Origin: Bryoerythrophyllum caledonicum
Taxonomy: Eukaryota; Streptophyta; Bryopsida; Pottiales; Pottiaceae
NCBI GenBank assembly: GCA_963971425.1
Contig: OZ020517.1
Span: 18,132,904 to 18,196,903 of the forward strand
Direction: 5' to 3'
Length of the DNA: 64,000 nt
This document shows, piece after piece, positions 31,861 through 44,369 of this stretch. Position numbers and translations under genes: made by a program. Below the pieces are notes generated by a model, which saw only the letters and a program-made list of their open reading frames with translations, had not been told where the DNA came from and made no database searches. Numbering within the stretch: the first letter of the stretch is position 1; each line of letters starts with the position of its first letter.

Positions 31861-32600
31861 TGGATAAGTTTGTTTTTGTGTAACACTATTTAAATTTCCA
31901 TTAAGCCCTAATTGACCGTGACAAATTCACATAAAAAACCCTTCAAAATTGTTGATTCTAGTGCAATGAGTATGGAAGAAATCAAAACCTTATATTTAGA
32001 GTGTTTAAAGTAGAGAAAAGGGCACATTTTCTTCCCTGCGTTTAGCGGATCAGCAATCTTTGATTTCACTTGGTGCCAAATGTTTGCACTACACAAGGTC
32101 TAAATTCATTTCCATCATGCTTAGGATGATATTAGTTCCTTGTACACCAATTTTTAGAGGTATAGGAGGGGTGTAGCATATTCAAAAAAATTGTGCAAGT
32201 TGTCTAGGTTCAATAATTGTCAATTCACGTTATATATATTTTTTTAACTTAATATGTTTTAGATTGATAATCCAAATGGTCGATGCAAAGGTTCACACGA
32301 CATAATGTTGTGGAAAATATAAAAAGTGAAAAATAAGATCTCTAAGTTTAATGTGGAATTGAAGAAGTTTTTTTTGGTATTGTGCCCAACAATGTGTGAA
32401 AATGTTTGACTTGGGTAAACATGTCATTTTTCACTAAAGACAAAAACTCTTTTTTGTCAGTGCGAAAGGAAATAATACTATTTTCCAGTATTGAAAATCT
32501 CACATTCAATAGAATGTTCTAGTAAAAGCTTTTGGAGGTGTCTGACGTGCTCACTCTCCACATTTGAACTTCAAAACCCTATAACTTTTTCATTAAATTT
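31860..32600 (-). repeat. Dispersed repeat, copy A
   Basis: This shares long stretches with 35430-36110 in opposite orientation, and with 37440-37900 and 54640-54990. Shared markers include GACTTGGGT, CAATTCACG, and TTGATAATCCAAA near 32258. Copies are diverged, with no coding region. Confidence 0.6.
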
Positions 32601-33165
32601 TGGATTTAAGAAAAATTGAACTCACGCAATGCTTTTAGGAATGTCCATCTTAAATAAAAATTTCAAATAGAAATGTTGTAAATTGACACCATAGGAACTT
32701 GCCCGACCTTCAAGAGCCCAAAATTGTCCTCCCAACGAACACTTGGTCCTTTAGATATTAACGATTATCATGTTCGGTTATCATCTTTGGAGTACACATA
32801 TAGTTACATGTATTCCATATATTTGGATGTACAAGTACGTATATTCTGTGTACATGGAGCACTTGGAGTATATTTGAGTATTTGTACTCTACTCTCTGAG
32901 TAGAGCGACGCTATCTTGTGAGCTGTGAGCAGCAAGTGGCAAGTTAAAAAAATTTAGAAAATTGGAAAAAAAAAATGGCAATTCATTTTTTATAATGTGA
33001 AATTTTGGCACAACTACTGATTTTAGAGACAAATTCTAGAAACATTACTAAATTAAGAAGTTGTTCTATAACCGCAGACACTTCTGCTTTCAGCTTTTTT
33101 TTATCTCTATTCATATGCTGCAATTATAACCTTTTTAATTTTTAATTTTTGAACAATCTTCATTT

Positions 33166-33174
33166 GTATGGGGC
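33166..33174 (+). repeat. Left 9-bp target-site duplication of the long-TIR element
   Basis: GTATGGGGC is found here and at 41676-41684, directly outside the GGGTTGTCTAT ends of the element. Confidence 0.75.
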
Positions 33175-33419
33175 AGGGTTGTCTATTGTGTCGTGACAGG
33201 GACAATTTTCATCACAATGTCACGATGTCACGACATAATGACGGCATGACATTGTGACGGATCGTGACTTTACTGTGACACGGCCATTTTGACAACAGAA
33301 AACACAATATTTATATTTACCTCAAGACAGACACGTTGGATACAGAAAGGAATCTGTATGCCACATGTGCAAACATGTCATCAACTACGGTAAATTCATG
33401 TCCCAGTAAATTTCAGCAT

Positions 33420-33720
33420 GTGTCCGCACCAATCCGCGCCTCAATCCGTTTTCAAAGGCTTTCCGCCGCTTGTCTGCGCCATGTCCGCAGCCATTCCACG
33501 GTCATGTCCGCGTCCAGTCCGCGGCTAGTCTGCGATCAGTCCGCGGGCAGTCCTAAACGAGTCCGCGGCTAGCCTGCGATCAGTCCGCGGGCAGTCCTAA
33601 ACGAGTCCGCGGCCATTCCGCGGCCAGTCCACGGTCAGTCCGCAGCCATTCCGCGGCCAGTCCGTGGCCATTCCGCGGTCAGTCCGCGGGCTGTCCGCAG
33701 CCATTCCACGTACCCCCTCA
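33420..33720 (+). repeat. Short tandem array rich in TCCGCGG
   Basis: About twenty degenerate copies of a 10-bp unit like AGTCCGCGGC or CATTCCGCGG occur in the left arm. A related array in inverse orientation lies at 41095-41400. Confidence 0.75.
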
Positions 33721-34195
33721 CCTTTGCTCGGACATAGCGCACGGAGTTCTTGCTCAAATCTTACATTTGAAGACATTTCCAACATCTACATTTCACGAGG
33801 CTGTCAAAAATGTCCTCTAAATTGACATTTGAGCAAGTAACCAAGGTGATATGGCCTCCTGTCCGCGGGCTGTCCGCAGCCATTCCGCGTACCCCCTCAC
33901 CTTTGCGCGGACATACCGCACGGAGTTCTTGCTCAAATCTTACGTTTGAGGACATTTTAGACATCTACCTTTCACGAGAATATTGAAAATGTCCCCACGG
34001 TTAACATTTGAGCAAGTAACCAAGGTGATATGGCCTCCTGTCCGCAGGCAGTCCGCGGGCTGTCCGCAGCCATTCCGCGTACCCCCTCACCTTTGAGCGG
34101 ACATAGCGCACGGAGTTCCTACTCAAATCTTACGTTTGAGGACATTTTGGACATCTACATTTCACGAGAATGTCAAAATTGTCCTTGAAAGTGTA
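33680..34195 (+). repeat. Three tandem 180-190 bp units, left arm
   Basis: The anchor GGACATAGCGCACGGAGTTC recurs at about 33730, 33909 and 34099 (periods 179 and 190). Each unit also has TACCCCCTCACCTTTG and CATCTACATTTCACGAG. Confidence 0.8.
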
Positions 34196-34781
34196 GTTTG
34201 ATTTGGGTATCCGGGTTGTAATAGCTAGACTCGTTGTCCACAACTCTATTGGACCCCATCCAACTCCTTCTATTTCGGAGGTTGTGGCGGAATAATTATT
34301 CCTTCATTGTTTCTTGTGAAGACACTTTTGGCATCAACATTTAATAGGGATGTTAAAAACATCTTTCTTTATATGATTTGAATAAAATGTGAGGTTGCTA
34401 GAGCCTCCTAAATGTGGCCATATTCTCCCACCCTACTTCTACTATCTATCCAACTTTGAGACCTTCTCCCTCTTCCTCATTCCTCCCTCTTATTCCCTCT
34501 TACTCCCACTTTGTCTCTTGCCCTCTCCTTCCCTCCTACTTCGTCTCCCTCTCCTTCCCCCCCTCCTTCCACTCCCTTTCCCTCCTTGTTTGCTCTCCAT
34601 CTTCCTACCCCTCTCTCTTTTGTTATTTCTTTCTCAATATCTTTCTTTTCTTGTTTTTTTCTTAAATTCATTTCTTTGTGGATATGAATATTTTCAACTT
34701 AGACTTCATGATTTTGTTTTTTGAATAAACAAGTATCTCTTTTCTAAATTTCATCCTTATTGAAATCCTTCTTGCTCTATT

Positions 34782-34981
34782 NNNNNNNNNNNNNNNNNNN
34801 NNNNNNNNNNNNNNNNNNNNNNNNNNNNNNNNNNNNNNNNNNNNNNNNNNNNNNNNNNNNNNNNNNNNNNNNNNNNNNNNNNNNNNNNNNNNNNNNNNNN
34901 NNNNNNNNNNNNNNNNNNNNNNNNNNNNNNNNNNNNNNNNNNNNNNNNNNNNNNNNNNNNNNNNNNNNNNNNNNNNNNNNN
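34782..34981. other. Assembly gap of 200 Ns
   Basis: Exactly 200 Ns. The flanks match the right arm at 39643 onward and up to 39300, so the missing sequence should correspond to 39301-39642 (342 bp) on the opposite strand if the arms are colinear. Confidence 0.95.
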
Positions 34982-35419
34982 ATATGGAAGTTCTTTGGGG
35001 TCCCAAAGCATCAACCCTTCTTCCTCCTTGTTCCTAATTCTCTTCACGGTTTGTAGTTGAAATAGTCTATGAAGAATGTAATATTTCAGCAAGCGTTTGG
35101 TTCAAATTCAAGGAAATTAAAGAAATTGATTTACATAGGAATAAGTTATTAAAAAAGTTGTCGTTTGATTGAAATATATTGTATACATTGCATATTATAA
35201 AAAAACATGACAATGTTTGTGGATAGGGAAATATTTTATATTTTGTGGCCATTCAACTTTATATTTTTGCATTAAAAAAAATCCATGTTTTATCAACAAA
35301 TCAATGATTATATATTTTTTGAGCTTTTCATACTTTTGTGTTTTTAAACCCCTAAAAGCCCAAGTGTCACGAAATGGCAATTTGAAAATTTGGTCAGGTT
35401 CCACTGGTGTCAATTTCTA

Positions 35420-36110
35420 ACTATCTTCAAAAAAAATTATTGTAGAAGGGCATAACTAAAATCTATGTGGGAAAATGATTTTTTAAAAATCCGATGTCAT
35501 ATAAAAAATTATAGCAATTTGAATTTCAAACGGGGAGAGCAGGCACATTGGACACCTCCAAAACCTTTTGCTAGTATAGTCTATTGAATGTGAGATTTTC
35601 AATACTAGCAAATAATATTATTTCCTTTCATATTTTCAAAATAAAAATCTTGTCTTGAGTGGAAAATAGCGCATGAACCCAAGTCAAAGATTTCCACATA
35701 TTGCCTCACATTGTCGGGCAAGGTACAAAAAAATAAACTTCTTTCCACATAAAACTTAGAGATTTTAATTTTTTTCACTTTTGATTTTTTCCACAACAAT
35801 ATGTGGTGTAGACCTTCATATTGACCGTTTGGATCATTTCTAAAACATGTAAAGTTTCTAAAAAACTAAAACGTGAATTGGCAGTTTTTGAACCTCCACT
35901 ACTAGCACAGTTGACTCGAATAAGCTACACCCTTTTTTTACCTCTAAAAATTTGTGTATAAGGAACTAAAATCATCCTAAATACAATAGAAATGGATTTA
36001 GACCTTATGTAGTGCAAAAATTTGATACCAAGTGAAGCCAAAGTCTGCTGATCCACCAAATGCAGGGAAGAAAATGAACTATTTGCTTTACTTCAAACAC
36101 TATAATCTTT
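35420..36110 (+). repeat. Dispersed repeat, copy B (inverse of copy A)
   Basis: Reversed, this matches 31860-32600: the GTCTATTGAATGTGAGATTT block at 35579 corresponds to AATCTCACATTCAATAGA at 32494-32511. It lies inside the long-TIR element. Confidence 0.6.
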
Positions 36111-37439
36111 CAATCTGTGCGGTTAAAGTTTATGAATTTTTGTGGGGACATCAATAAGGAAGTCATTATTGAGATCCTATGGTTGGATGTAGAAATAAAA
36201 AGTTTTTGTCTTCCTTCTTAGGCATTATACTAGAACCGAGCAATTTTTGAGTGTTTTTGGTGCAAAAATGCCTTGGGCCTTTAGAGGTTAATCTAAAATA
36301 TGTTGATTTGATTTTGTATGCAAGGCGCTTAGACCAAAATAATTCCTTTGAATTGCTTGCATATGAATGGTTGTTCAAAGTTTTAGAGCTTAAAGGTGTT
36401 GGTTGCTTGTTTTAATTTTGTTCCAAATGGAAACAAAGAAATCATTTCAATTGCTATGGTGTACAGATTGGCGCACAGTAGAGTTTGCAGAGGTGGTTTA
36501 AGTGTTAGAAACCACCTAACATAGTAATATGTTCTCTTGTTGTGGCAAGGCATTAAAATTAACTCTAATTAGATATTAAGGTTAGTTTTAGTGCCAAGTG
36601 GCTTTAGGTTAAGGATGGTGTCTTTTGAACACCTCATTTGGGACTTGGATCACAAATGACCTTTGTAGATGTTGTTGGGAGACTTATCCTTCACAAATTG
36701 AGTCTCCCACATAACGAAGTGAGGGTGAGTGTGCACACACCGCTAGCTCCATTATTATCATGCAATAATTCATTAAGAATGGCATGGACTTGACTATGTT
36801 GTAATGTATAAGTGTTTTCTACTTATTTATTAGTACAGAGGTCCGTGGACCGCTTACTACATGAAAGTATTGGTGATTATAGACTCTAAATTTCTTTTCC
36901 CGAGTCTTAGTTGTTGATAGTGTTTGCTTTATAGTATGACCTATTGTTTTATTGTTCGTGGGGACAGGGGTGTTAGTTTTGGACACTGTTGGTCCCGGGT
37001 TTTGTCCAGGGGTGTGCGACTGCTCATGTGGCACGATGTTATCTGCACACGATGTGGTGGTGCATGACAATGGTTTAAAGTAAGATTATGAATTTTGATA
37101 TACTGCAAATTCTATTGAAACTCTAAATGATGTATCTGTTCTCAAATCTCCAATTAGATTTTGGCTAATTTAATTGAAGAGGTAGGTAAATTTTTTTATA
37201 CTTTCGAGATAGAAGTTTTGATTTTTCTTTGCTTATAAATCATTTAAGATTTGTAATGCCTTGTATTCTTTGAAGGTTATTGGTGGAATTTAATGAGAGA
37301 ATTTAAAATCAAAAGTGGACTTAGTATTACATAAGTATTGAACCATTATTATAAAGTTGGAGAAGGAACACGAGGTAGTAGGGGTATCCTAGAAAAATTT
37401 CATTTTAAATTAATTTTTAGTTAAAATCAAATGTGCAAA

Positions 37440-37900
37440 AGGGAAACCAAAATTTTAAACTACCTGTCCTATGCTATGTAGGATGGATGTGCATTTCTTT
37501 CATAGTTTCACATGATTGGGCAAGCTACCAAAAACATTTATTCTTTTCCACATAAACTTATAAATATTCATATTTCTTACATTTTATTTTTCAACTAGAA
37601 GATGTGGTGTAACCTTCTTATGGACCGTTTAGATTCTTTTCCTAGAAGATAATAGTTCAAAAAACATTATAAAGTGGCTTGGCAATTTTTGAACCTCCAC
37701 TCCTTGCATAATTGTTTTGAATATGCTTCACTCCGTTTCTACCTCTCAAATTTGGATTATGAGTAACTAATATCATGCTAGATATGATGGTATTGAACTT
37801 AGACCTTGCGTGTGCAAAGATTTGACACTATGTGGCGTTAAGGTCTTGCTAATCTACTCAATTTAGGAAAGAAAAGGAATTGTTTTCTCTATTCCAAGCA
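37440..37900 (+). repeat. Dispersed repeat, copy C
   Basis: Same orientation as copy B. Shared blocks include TTTTTGAACCTCCACT, TACCTCTCAAATTTG and ACTTAGACCTTGCG. More diverged than B. Confidence 0.55.
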
Positions 37901-39230
37901 CCATAATCTTTCAACATCTGCTGTCATTGAGTATGAAATATTTTGAGTATGTTACTTAATAAGTTTTAATTGAGGTTAATTAAGATTCTACGGTTAGAAT
38001 TAAAAATAAGAGGTTCTCTTTTCTTCCTTACTCATTGCACTAGATCGAGTAGTTCTGAAGTGTTTTTGGTGTAAACAAACCTTGGAAATTTAAGGGCTAT
38101 GGAGAGAGGGAAGAGATGAAACAGAGTGGTTGAGAGACAGTTTGAATTAAAGTAGGGAAGAGAGTGGGTGAGGAATAATCTCAATTACAAAAGATAGTTT
38201 GAGAGAAGAGAGGAATAATCTAAATTAGAATTTTAAAACATAATAGAAGTGGGAGGGAGGAAGGAATGAATCATAAAAGTAAGGAGGAAATCCTATAAGG
38301 AATTCAAGGAAAAGAATTTTCTTAAAAGTGTATAATTAATTAAATAAAGGGCAACAAAGACTTTAAAATAAAAATAAAACAAGACATAGAGAGGGAAACG
38401 GAAGGAGATATGGAATTCCTTTCTCAAAAACAAAAATTAGAGAATCAATGGAGAGAGGTTCAGAGAGGGACAATGACTTAAAGGAGGAATAGAGAGCCCC
38501 GCTGACATGGCGATTCAAATTCATTGAGCTTAACAATAATGCATATTAGAGAGGGGAAAATTTTTATAAGGAGGAACAAATCTTTATAAAAGAGAGACAA
38601 ATTATAAATCCTTAATGATAATGTGGCGCTGCAAACTAGTTGGACTTAGAAATAATGCATTAATTACCAAAGCTCATCATCAATCTCCCCATTAATAATA
38701 ATTGATGTTATTTAGTCCGATCAATTGAGCTCCAAGGGCACTTTCAATGACATGTTTATTTTTTTTCTAAAGCACAAAAAATACTTACTAAGAATAGGGC
38801 CACTTGAAAGACCAAAACTAAAAGTTAAATAGAAATAGTGAGGAAGAAGGAGGGAGGAAGTAGGACAACTTTTCAAAGAAAATAAGTTATTCATTGAGAG
38901 GCAATAGGAAAGAAAAATATATATAAACATCAAATTAAAAAACAAACACAATTTTTATAAAGGAAATTTGAAATCCTACATGAAATCTAAAAAAAAGATC
39001 AAATACTTTCTGAATTGAGTGGTAGAATTATTATTAAAATATGAGAAAATCCAAAAATGATGTCAAATCTACAATAAAAGATAGTTAAAGAACATAATGA
39101 AAGAGAAGGACAATTTTTCAAAAAAAAAATTATACAAGAAGAGAGAGAGACTATGGAGAATGAAAGGAAAAAAAGAGTGAGACAAGAAGAGGAAAGACAA
39201 CGCGGAAAGGAATGATCCCACTCCAAAAAT
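37900..39230. other. AT- and purine-rich interior, no gene
   Basis: Long GA-rich runs and A-rich tracts on the + strand. ORFs of 75-80 codons on the - strand (38721-39308) are low-complexity Leu/Phe/Ser and are not taken as genes. Confidence 0.45.
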
Positions 39231-39233
39231 TGC

Positions 39234-41675
39234 CATTAAAAGAATTAGGAACAAGGAGGACGAAGGGTTGATGCTTTGGGACCCCAAAGAACTTCCATAT
39301 GGAACCAAATGCTACATGAAAAGACAAATTGGATATCCATACAAACTATTAATGCCAAAGATGGATCTTACATGATTCATATGGGTAAAAAGGGAGCTTC
39401 ATAAAGACTAATGATTGCAAGGATTTCACAAATTATCTTTGAAAGGTTGTACCAACCATAAAGTTGCTTCAAACTAATTGGTTGGTAGAACTAAATTTGA
39501 ATGCCATATGGATATTTTAAAGAACATACTCCATAGAAGAAGCCTACCGTGAAACATTAGAGTCAATGATTGAGCATTTAACCATTTTAAACAAAAAAAT
39601 AAAACACCAAGCTATTAACTAAGAATAAAAACACATGAAAAGAATAGAGCAAGAAGGATTTCAATAAGGATGAAATTTAGAAAAGAGATACTTGTTTATT
39701 CAAAAAACAAAATCATGAAGTCTAAGTTGAAAATATTCATATCCACAAAGAAATGAATTTAAGAAAAAAACAAGAAAAGAAAGATATTGAGAAAGAAATA
39801 ACAAAAGAGAGAGGGGTAGGAAGATGGAGAGCAAACAAGGAGGGAAAGGGAGTGGAAGGAGGGGGGGAAGGAGAGGGAGACGAAGTAGGAGGGAAGGAGA
39901 GGGCAAGAGACAAAGTGGGAGTAAGAGGGAATAAGAGGGAGGAATGAGGAAGAGGGAGAAGGTCTCAAAGTTGGATAGATAGTAGAAGTAGGGTGGGAGA
40001 ATATGGCCACATTTAGGAGGCTCTAGCAACCTCACATTTTATTCAAATCATATAAAGAAAGATGTTTTTAACATCCCTATTAAATGTTGATGCCAAAAGT
40101 GTCTTCACAAGAAACAATGAAGGAATAATTATTCCGCCACAACCTCCGAAATAGAAGGAGTTGGATGGGGTCCAATAGAGTTGTGGACAACGAGTCTAGC
40201 TATTACAACCCGGATACTCAAATCAAACTACACTTTCAAGGACAATTTTGACATTCTCGTGAAATGTAGATGTCCAAAATGTCCTCAAACGTAAGATTTG
40301 AGTAGGAACTCCGTGCGCTATGTCCGCTCAAAGGTGAGGGGGTACGCGGAATGGCTGCGGACAGCCCGCGGACTGCCTGCGGACAGGAGGCCATATCACC
40401 TTGGTTACTTGCTCAAATGTTAACCGTGGGGACATTTTCAATATTCTCGTGAAAGGTAGATGTCTAAAATGTCCTCAAACGTAAGATTTGAGCAAGAACT
40501 CCGTGCGGTATGTCCGCGCAAAGGTGAGGGGGTACGCGGAATGGCTGCGGTTAGCCTACGGACAAGAGGCCATATCAGCTTGATTACTGACTTAAAGTCC
40601 AGTGTGAGGCCATTTTCAACATGCTTGTGAAATGTCAATGTCCAAAATGTCCTGAAACGTAAGATTTGAGCAAGAACTTTGTGCGATATGTCCGCTCAAA
40701 GGTGAGGGGGTACGCGGAATGGCTGCAGACAGCCCGCGGACTGCCCGCGGACAAGAGGCCATATCAGCTTGATTACTTACTCTAATGTCTAGTGTGAGGC
40801 AATTTTCGACATTCTTGTGCAAGGTAGATGTCCAAAATGTCCTCAAACGTAAGATTTGAGCAGGAACTGCGTGCGCTATGTCCGCGCAAAGGTAAGGGAG
40901 TACGCGGAATGGCTGCGGACAGCCCGCGGACTGCCCGCGGACAAGAGGCCATATCACCTTGGTTACTTACCCCATTGTAAAATGTGAGGACATTTTTGAC
41001 AGCCTCGTGAAATGTAGATGTTGAAAATGTCCTCTAACGTAAGATTTAAGTAGGAACTTTGTGCGCTATGTCCGCTCAAAGGTGAGGGGGTATGCAGACA
41101 ACCGGCGGACTGCCTACGGAATGGCCGCGGACTGAGCGTGGAATGGCTGCGGACTTAAAGGGGAATGACCGCGGACTGATAGGGGAATGGCCTCGGTCTG
41201 ACCACGGAATGGCCACGGACTGACCACGGAATGGCTGCGGACAAGGCGCGGAGAAGCTGCGGACTCGCTCCGGACTGACTTCGGACTAGCCGCGAAGTGG
41301 CCGCGGACTGACAGTGGACTGGTCGCGGACTGGTCGCGGACTGGCCGCGGATTGACTACGGACTGGCCGCGGACTGCCTGCGGATTGACCGCGAATTGCC
41401 CTCGAATCGGAGTTGAGGGTAATTAAAAGTTAACTCAGTACGGTAAAGTGATGGTATACACATAGGATATGACTGCCATCTAGGATAGCCACATTGGATT
41501 TGAGTGCCACATAGGACGGCCACGTCGACGCCGAGGTAACTAATGTACCATACATAGGGGTAAAGTTCATCTTTGACTCTAGGTTGACTCTATTGTGTCG
41601 TGACGAGAGGGTCCGTCACGACATGTTGCGTCATGATGGCACGTCACTGTCACAATGTCACGATAGACAACCCTC
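39234..41675 (-). repeat. Right terminal inverted arm
   Basis: The inverse of the left arm. It carries five, not three, 180-190 bp units (about 40260-41095) and a longer CCGCGG-type array (41095-41400). The stretch 39660-40380 matches the left arm without visible differences in the frames compared. Confidence 0.75.
40260..41095 (-). repeat. Five tandem 180-190 bp units, right arm
   Basis: The anchor TGCGCTATGTCCGCTCAAAG or a close variant recurs at about 40311, 40500, 40681, 40870 and 41060. Confidence 0.8.
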
Positions 41676-41684
41676 GTATGGGGC
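41676..41684 (+). repeat. Right 9-bp target-site duplication of the long-TIR element
   Basis: GTATGGGGC, identical to 33166-33174. Confidence 0.75.
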
Positions 41685-41929
41685 CATAGAAGGAGTCTAA
41701 GAAGAGTGTGATTTTCAAATGAGATTGTGGTGCTAATACATATTTCACTATATTAGTTCAACATCCATTGAATTTATTCTTTATTGATATTGCAGTCATT
41801 TTGACAAGTGGGTACTAAGAGAAGTATTGTGGTGAATTGCAAAGGTGTCAAAGACATCACCATAATATTATATGAATATTACATGGGAATTGCACGGGTT
41901 TTACCTAGGTTCAATGTTGAGTATGCCAT

Positions 41930-43260
41930 TTAAGTGGACATAGCAAACTCGGACGTACATGAACTGTATTCATGTCTACATCTATGACTTCTTAACTCTC
42001 CGTTGAAGCAATCTAAAATTGTAGATTTTTCTGAGAAGTACGACAACATTGCCTTTCTTATTCTTGGGTAGCAATGTTGGCAAGCTCTAGGATCTGCATC
42101 ACTTTGTTGAAGTTGTAGCTCGGAGCATGCAAGAATACGTCCTTCTTGTAATCCATTTTTTAAAGGTAACATAAGATGTAATACACATGCTTGCAATACT
42201 TCCATTGTTCCTTCTTCCCCAACGCCTCCAATTGCATCTTCAGAAAGTCAAGTTAGGAATACTCCGGAAGGTCTGTGAAGGTGATGCAATAGGACTTGTC
42301 CTTGCGTGTGTCAAGAGTGATAACGCATCCCCATCTTGGATATGGTATGGCATAGAGGTTGGAGACCTGACAATTATTCATTTTCGCGGTGCTTGACCAC
42401 TTGTTGCGTTGTTCAATTGTTGGAACATGTGTTGTTCTATAGTAGCGTAGCCGTTTCGGAAGATATGGTAAGGATCCGGGTTTGCCGAAACATGGAAGTG
42501 CAACCGTGGAAGGGGCATGTCCATAGACACTTGGAATTGTCTTTGTGGTGAAAGAACTCCACGCTGGTGCAACTGGAAACCTGCTTCTTCCAACACTAGT
42601 ACCTCCTGCACTATTAGTGCCAATCTTCACAAACCACGTCATTGGAACTGCTCGCCAATCTGCTACGAACTGATTCTTGGACCCCTTCACACAACGACCA
42701 ATGTCATGGGGATAAAATCAGAATTTAGCAAAGACATTCTGTGGCAATCTGTAATCTTTCTTCATACCGGCATATGTGAAGGATGACTCCCACGCCCAAC
42801 CTTAGTGTCGCACTGCTCACCAGTGTAAGCTTGCAATGCTTGGCATTTACGAGCAGATTTTTTAGGGAGGCGGGCATTGAGCCACTTCAATGGATCATAG
42901 TCCGATCCAAAACGGATGTTGTATGCTAGACTTTCGAGTCTTGTTTGATGAGGGCTTCTTCAAAATGCGCTCAATCCACCCTTTGGCCATCACGGAGGAT
43001 AGAGTAGTTTATTGTATCCAATCTCTAAAAATTGTGGGTGGATCTGGGTGCCATGTCAAGCTTGTACTTCATGGATCCAAAAATTACAACACCTTCTAAG
43101 CTACCCGTCCTGGTTAGTAGATCCTCAGCCCTAAGGAAGTTCATAACAGCCTCAGCTATGAATTTGGGGTCACCTAAGCATTGAGCAAAGCACAGACAAA
43201 GTGTACCTTTGTCAGGGCCTTCTCCAAACGTGCCACCTTTCAACCATGCAAGATACAAAG
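41930..43260 (-). pseudogene. Decayed TE-type coding region, not recognised
   Basis: From 43258 down to about 42740 one - strand frame gives a continuous protein-like sequence broken by only a few stops: LCLCFAQCLGDPKFIAEAV, VVIFGSMKYKLD, TTSVLDRTMIH, then MPASLKNLLVNAKHCKLTL. Further pieces (42253-42690 and 41930-42205) lie downstream in other frames. The even spacing of stops inside sensible protein suggests a real gene that decayed. I cannot name the family. Confidence 0.4.
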
Positions 43261-43919
43261 TAATCTACATGAAAACACAGATAAGGGCGTCTACAGTTGT
43301 TGTGTACAAACACGTCATCGTATTTCCGGATTGTTGTAGCCAACGATTATGGACAGTTTCCGCAAGGTTGCACAACGGCTTGTTAGATCTTTCGTCAAGT
43401 GTGAGATCCTGAATAAAGACAACAACTATTATTAATATGATATTCTCTCTTTATCCTAGAGTCACAATAGGAAAGAGTAGTCACAAGTTGCATAGCATAG
43501 CCCCATTGTTGATAACAAAAATGCCAAAAAGCCATCCAATCCTCCAAAGTTCGACTCCTTGTATTGGTAGTCGCACCGGAAGACACCCATTATCCATGAA
43601 TTAGAAGAAGAACTCTCGTCTCCGAAGGAGACTGATATGAATATAGTGTTTGTTCATTTTTTCACTAAGCATATGGCCACGGGACACAAGCTCGTGTAAT
43701 AGAATGTAAGCCCAAAAATAGACCCCCTAAGAGAATCAATTTTTAGACCTACAAGGTCCTATTGTTACACCACTTAACCATTCCTTATGCTTAACTGTAG
43801 ATTCTAATTTACTGGAGTTGGATCTTTGGCATATCTATTTATATATTTAGAATTTAATAATACTATTATTTTAACCCAGTTAAGTGGACTCGATTAACCT
43901 TTTCTTGGAACTTAAACAC

Positions 43920-44080
43920 TTAACTCTGGATAAATTAATTAGGTATAGGTAATTATTTAATTATTTGTTATCTAATTATTACGGTTATTATTTATTATGA
44001 TGATTATTATTATTAATATTTTTTTATTTTTTTTTATTTTAATATTTTTTTTTTAACTTTTTTTTTAAATTTATTTTTTA
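43920..44080. repeat. AT-rich low-complexity tract
   Basis: TTATTATTATTA-type repeats and long T runs (T8 or more, several times). Confidence 0.8.
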
Positions 44081-44369
44081 GGTCGGCTGATCAGGCCTGA
44101 TCCAGACCCTATTTTGTGGCAGCAACTTCAGCAGCACTTATCTTTTTATTCGGAACTCCGAATTCAAAAAAATTTCCTCTCACAATGATCAGCAACTCAT
44201 TTCCAACTTGAATGAACCACTTAGAACGAAAATCAGCAGGCCGAGGACATAGAAACCACCATCACAAGCAAGTTCCATGCACCAACGATCTCAACATAAC
44301 ATTATGATCCCAAAGACGATCTTATGCATATCAAATGGAATCAATGGGCTGTGAACCGGTTCAGCTCTG

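Larger units (their letters stand above)
33175..35046 (+). repeat. Left terminal inverted arm
   Basis: It starts with a cluster of GTCACGA and TCGTGAC motifs (33195-33290), followed by a CCGCGG short-repeat array, three units of a 180-190 bp tandem repeat, a pyrimidine-rich stretch (34460-34660) and the N gap. It is the inverse of about 39234-41675. Confidence 0.75.
33175..41675. mobile_element. 8.5-kb MULE-like element with kilobase-long inverted arms
   Basis: The ends read AGGGTTGTCTATTGTG at left and, reversed, GAGGGTTGTCTATCGTG at right. A 9-bp duplication, typical of Mutator-like elements, flanks them. The left arm (33175 to about 35046) pairs with the right arm (about 39234-41675). Within the arms 34389-34724 and 39700-40035 translate identically in more than one frame, so the arms are nearly or exactly identical there. 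The interior has no transposase, so the element is probably non-autonomous (foldback type). Superfamily is inferred from TSD length and long TIRs only. Confidence 0.7.

Noticed and set aside
33420..33720. CRISPR-like array
   Set aside because: Units are contiguous degenerate 10-mers without unique spacers, in a eukaryotic transposon arm.
34389..34724. 111-codon Leu/Pro-rich ORF and its identical twin at 39700-40035
   Set aside because: A product of the pyrimidine-rich inverted arm. Identity reflects the arm duplication, not a conserved gene.
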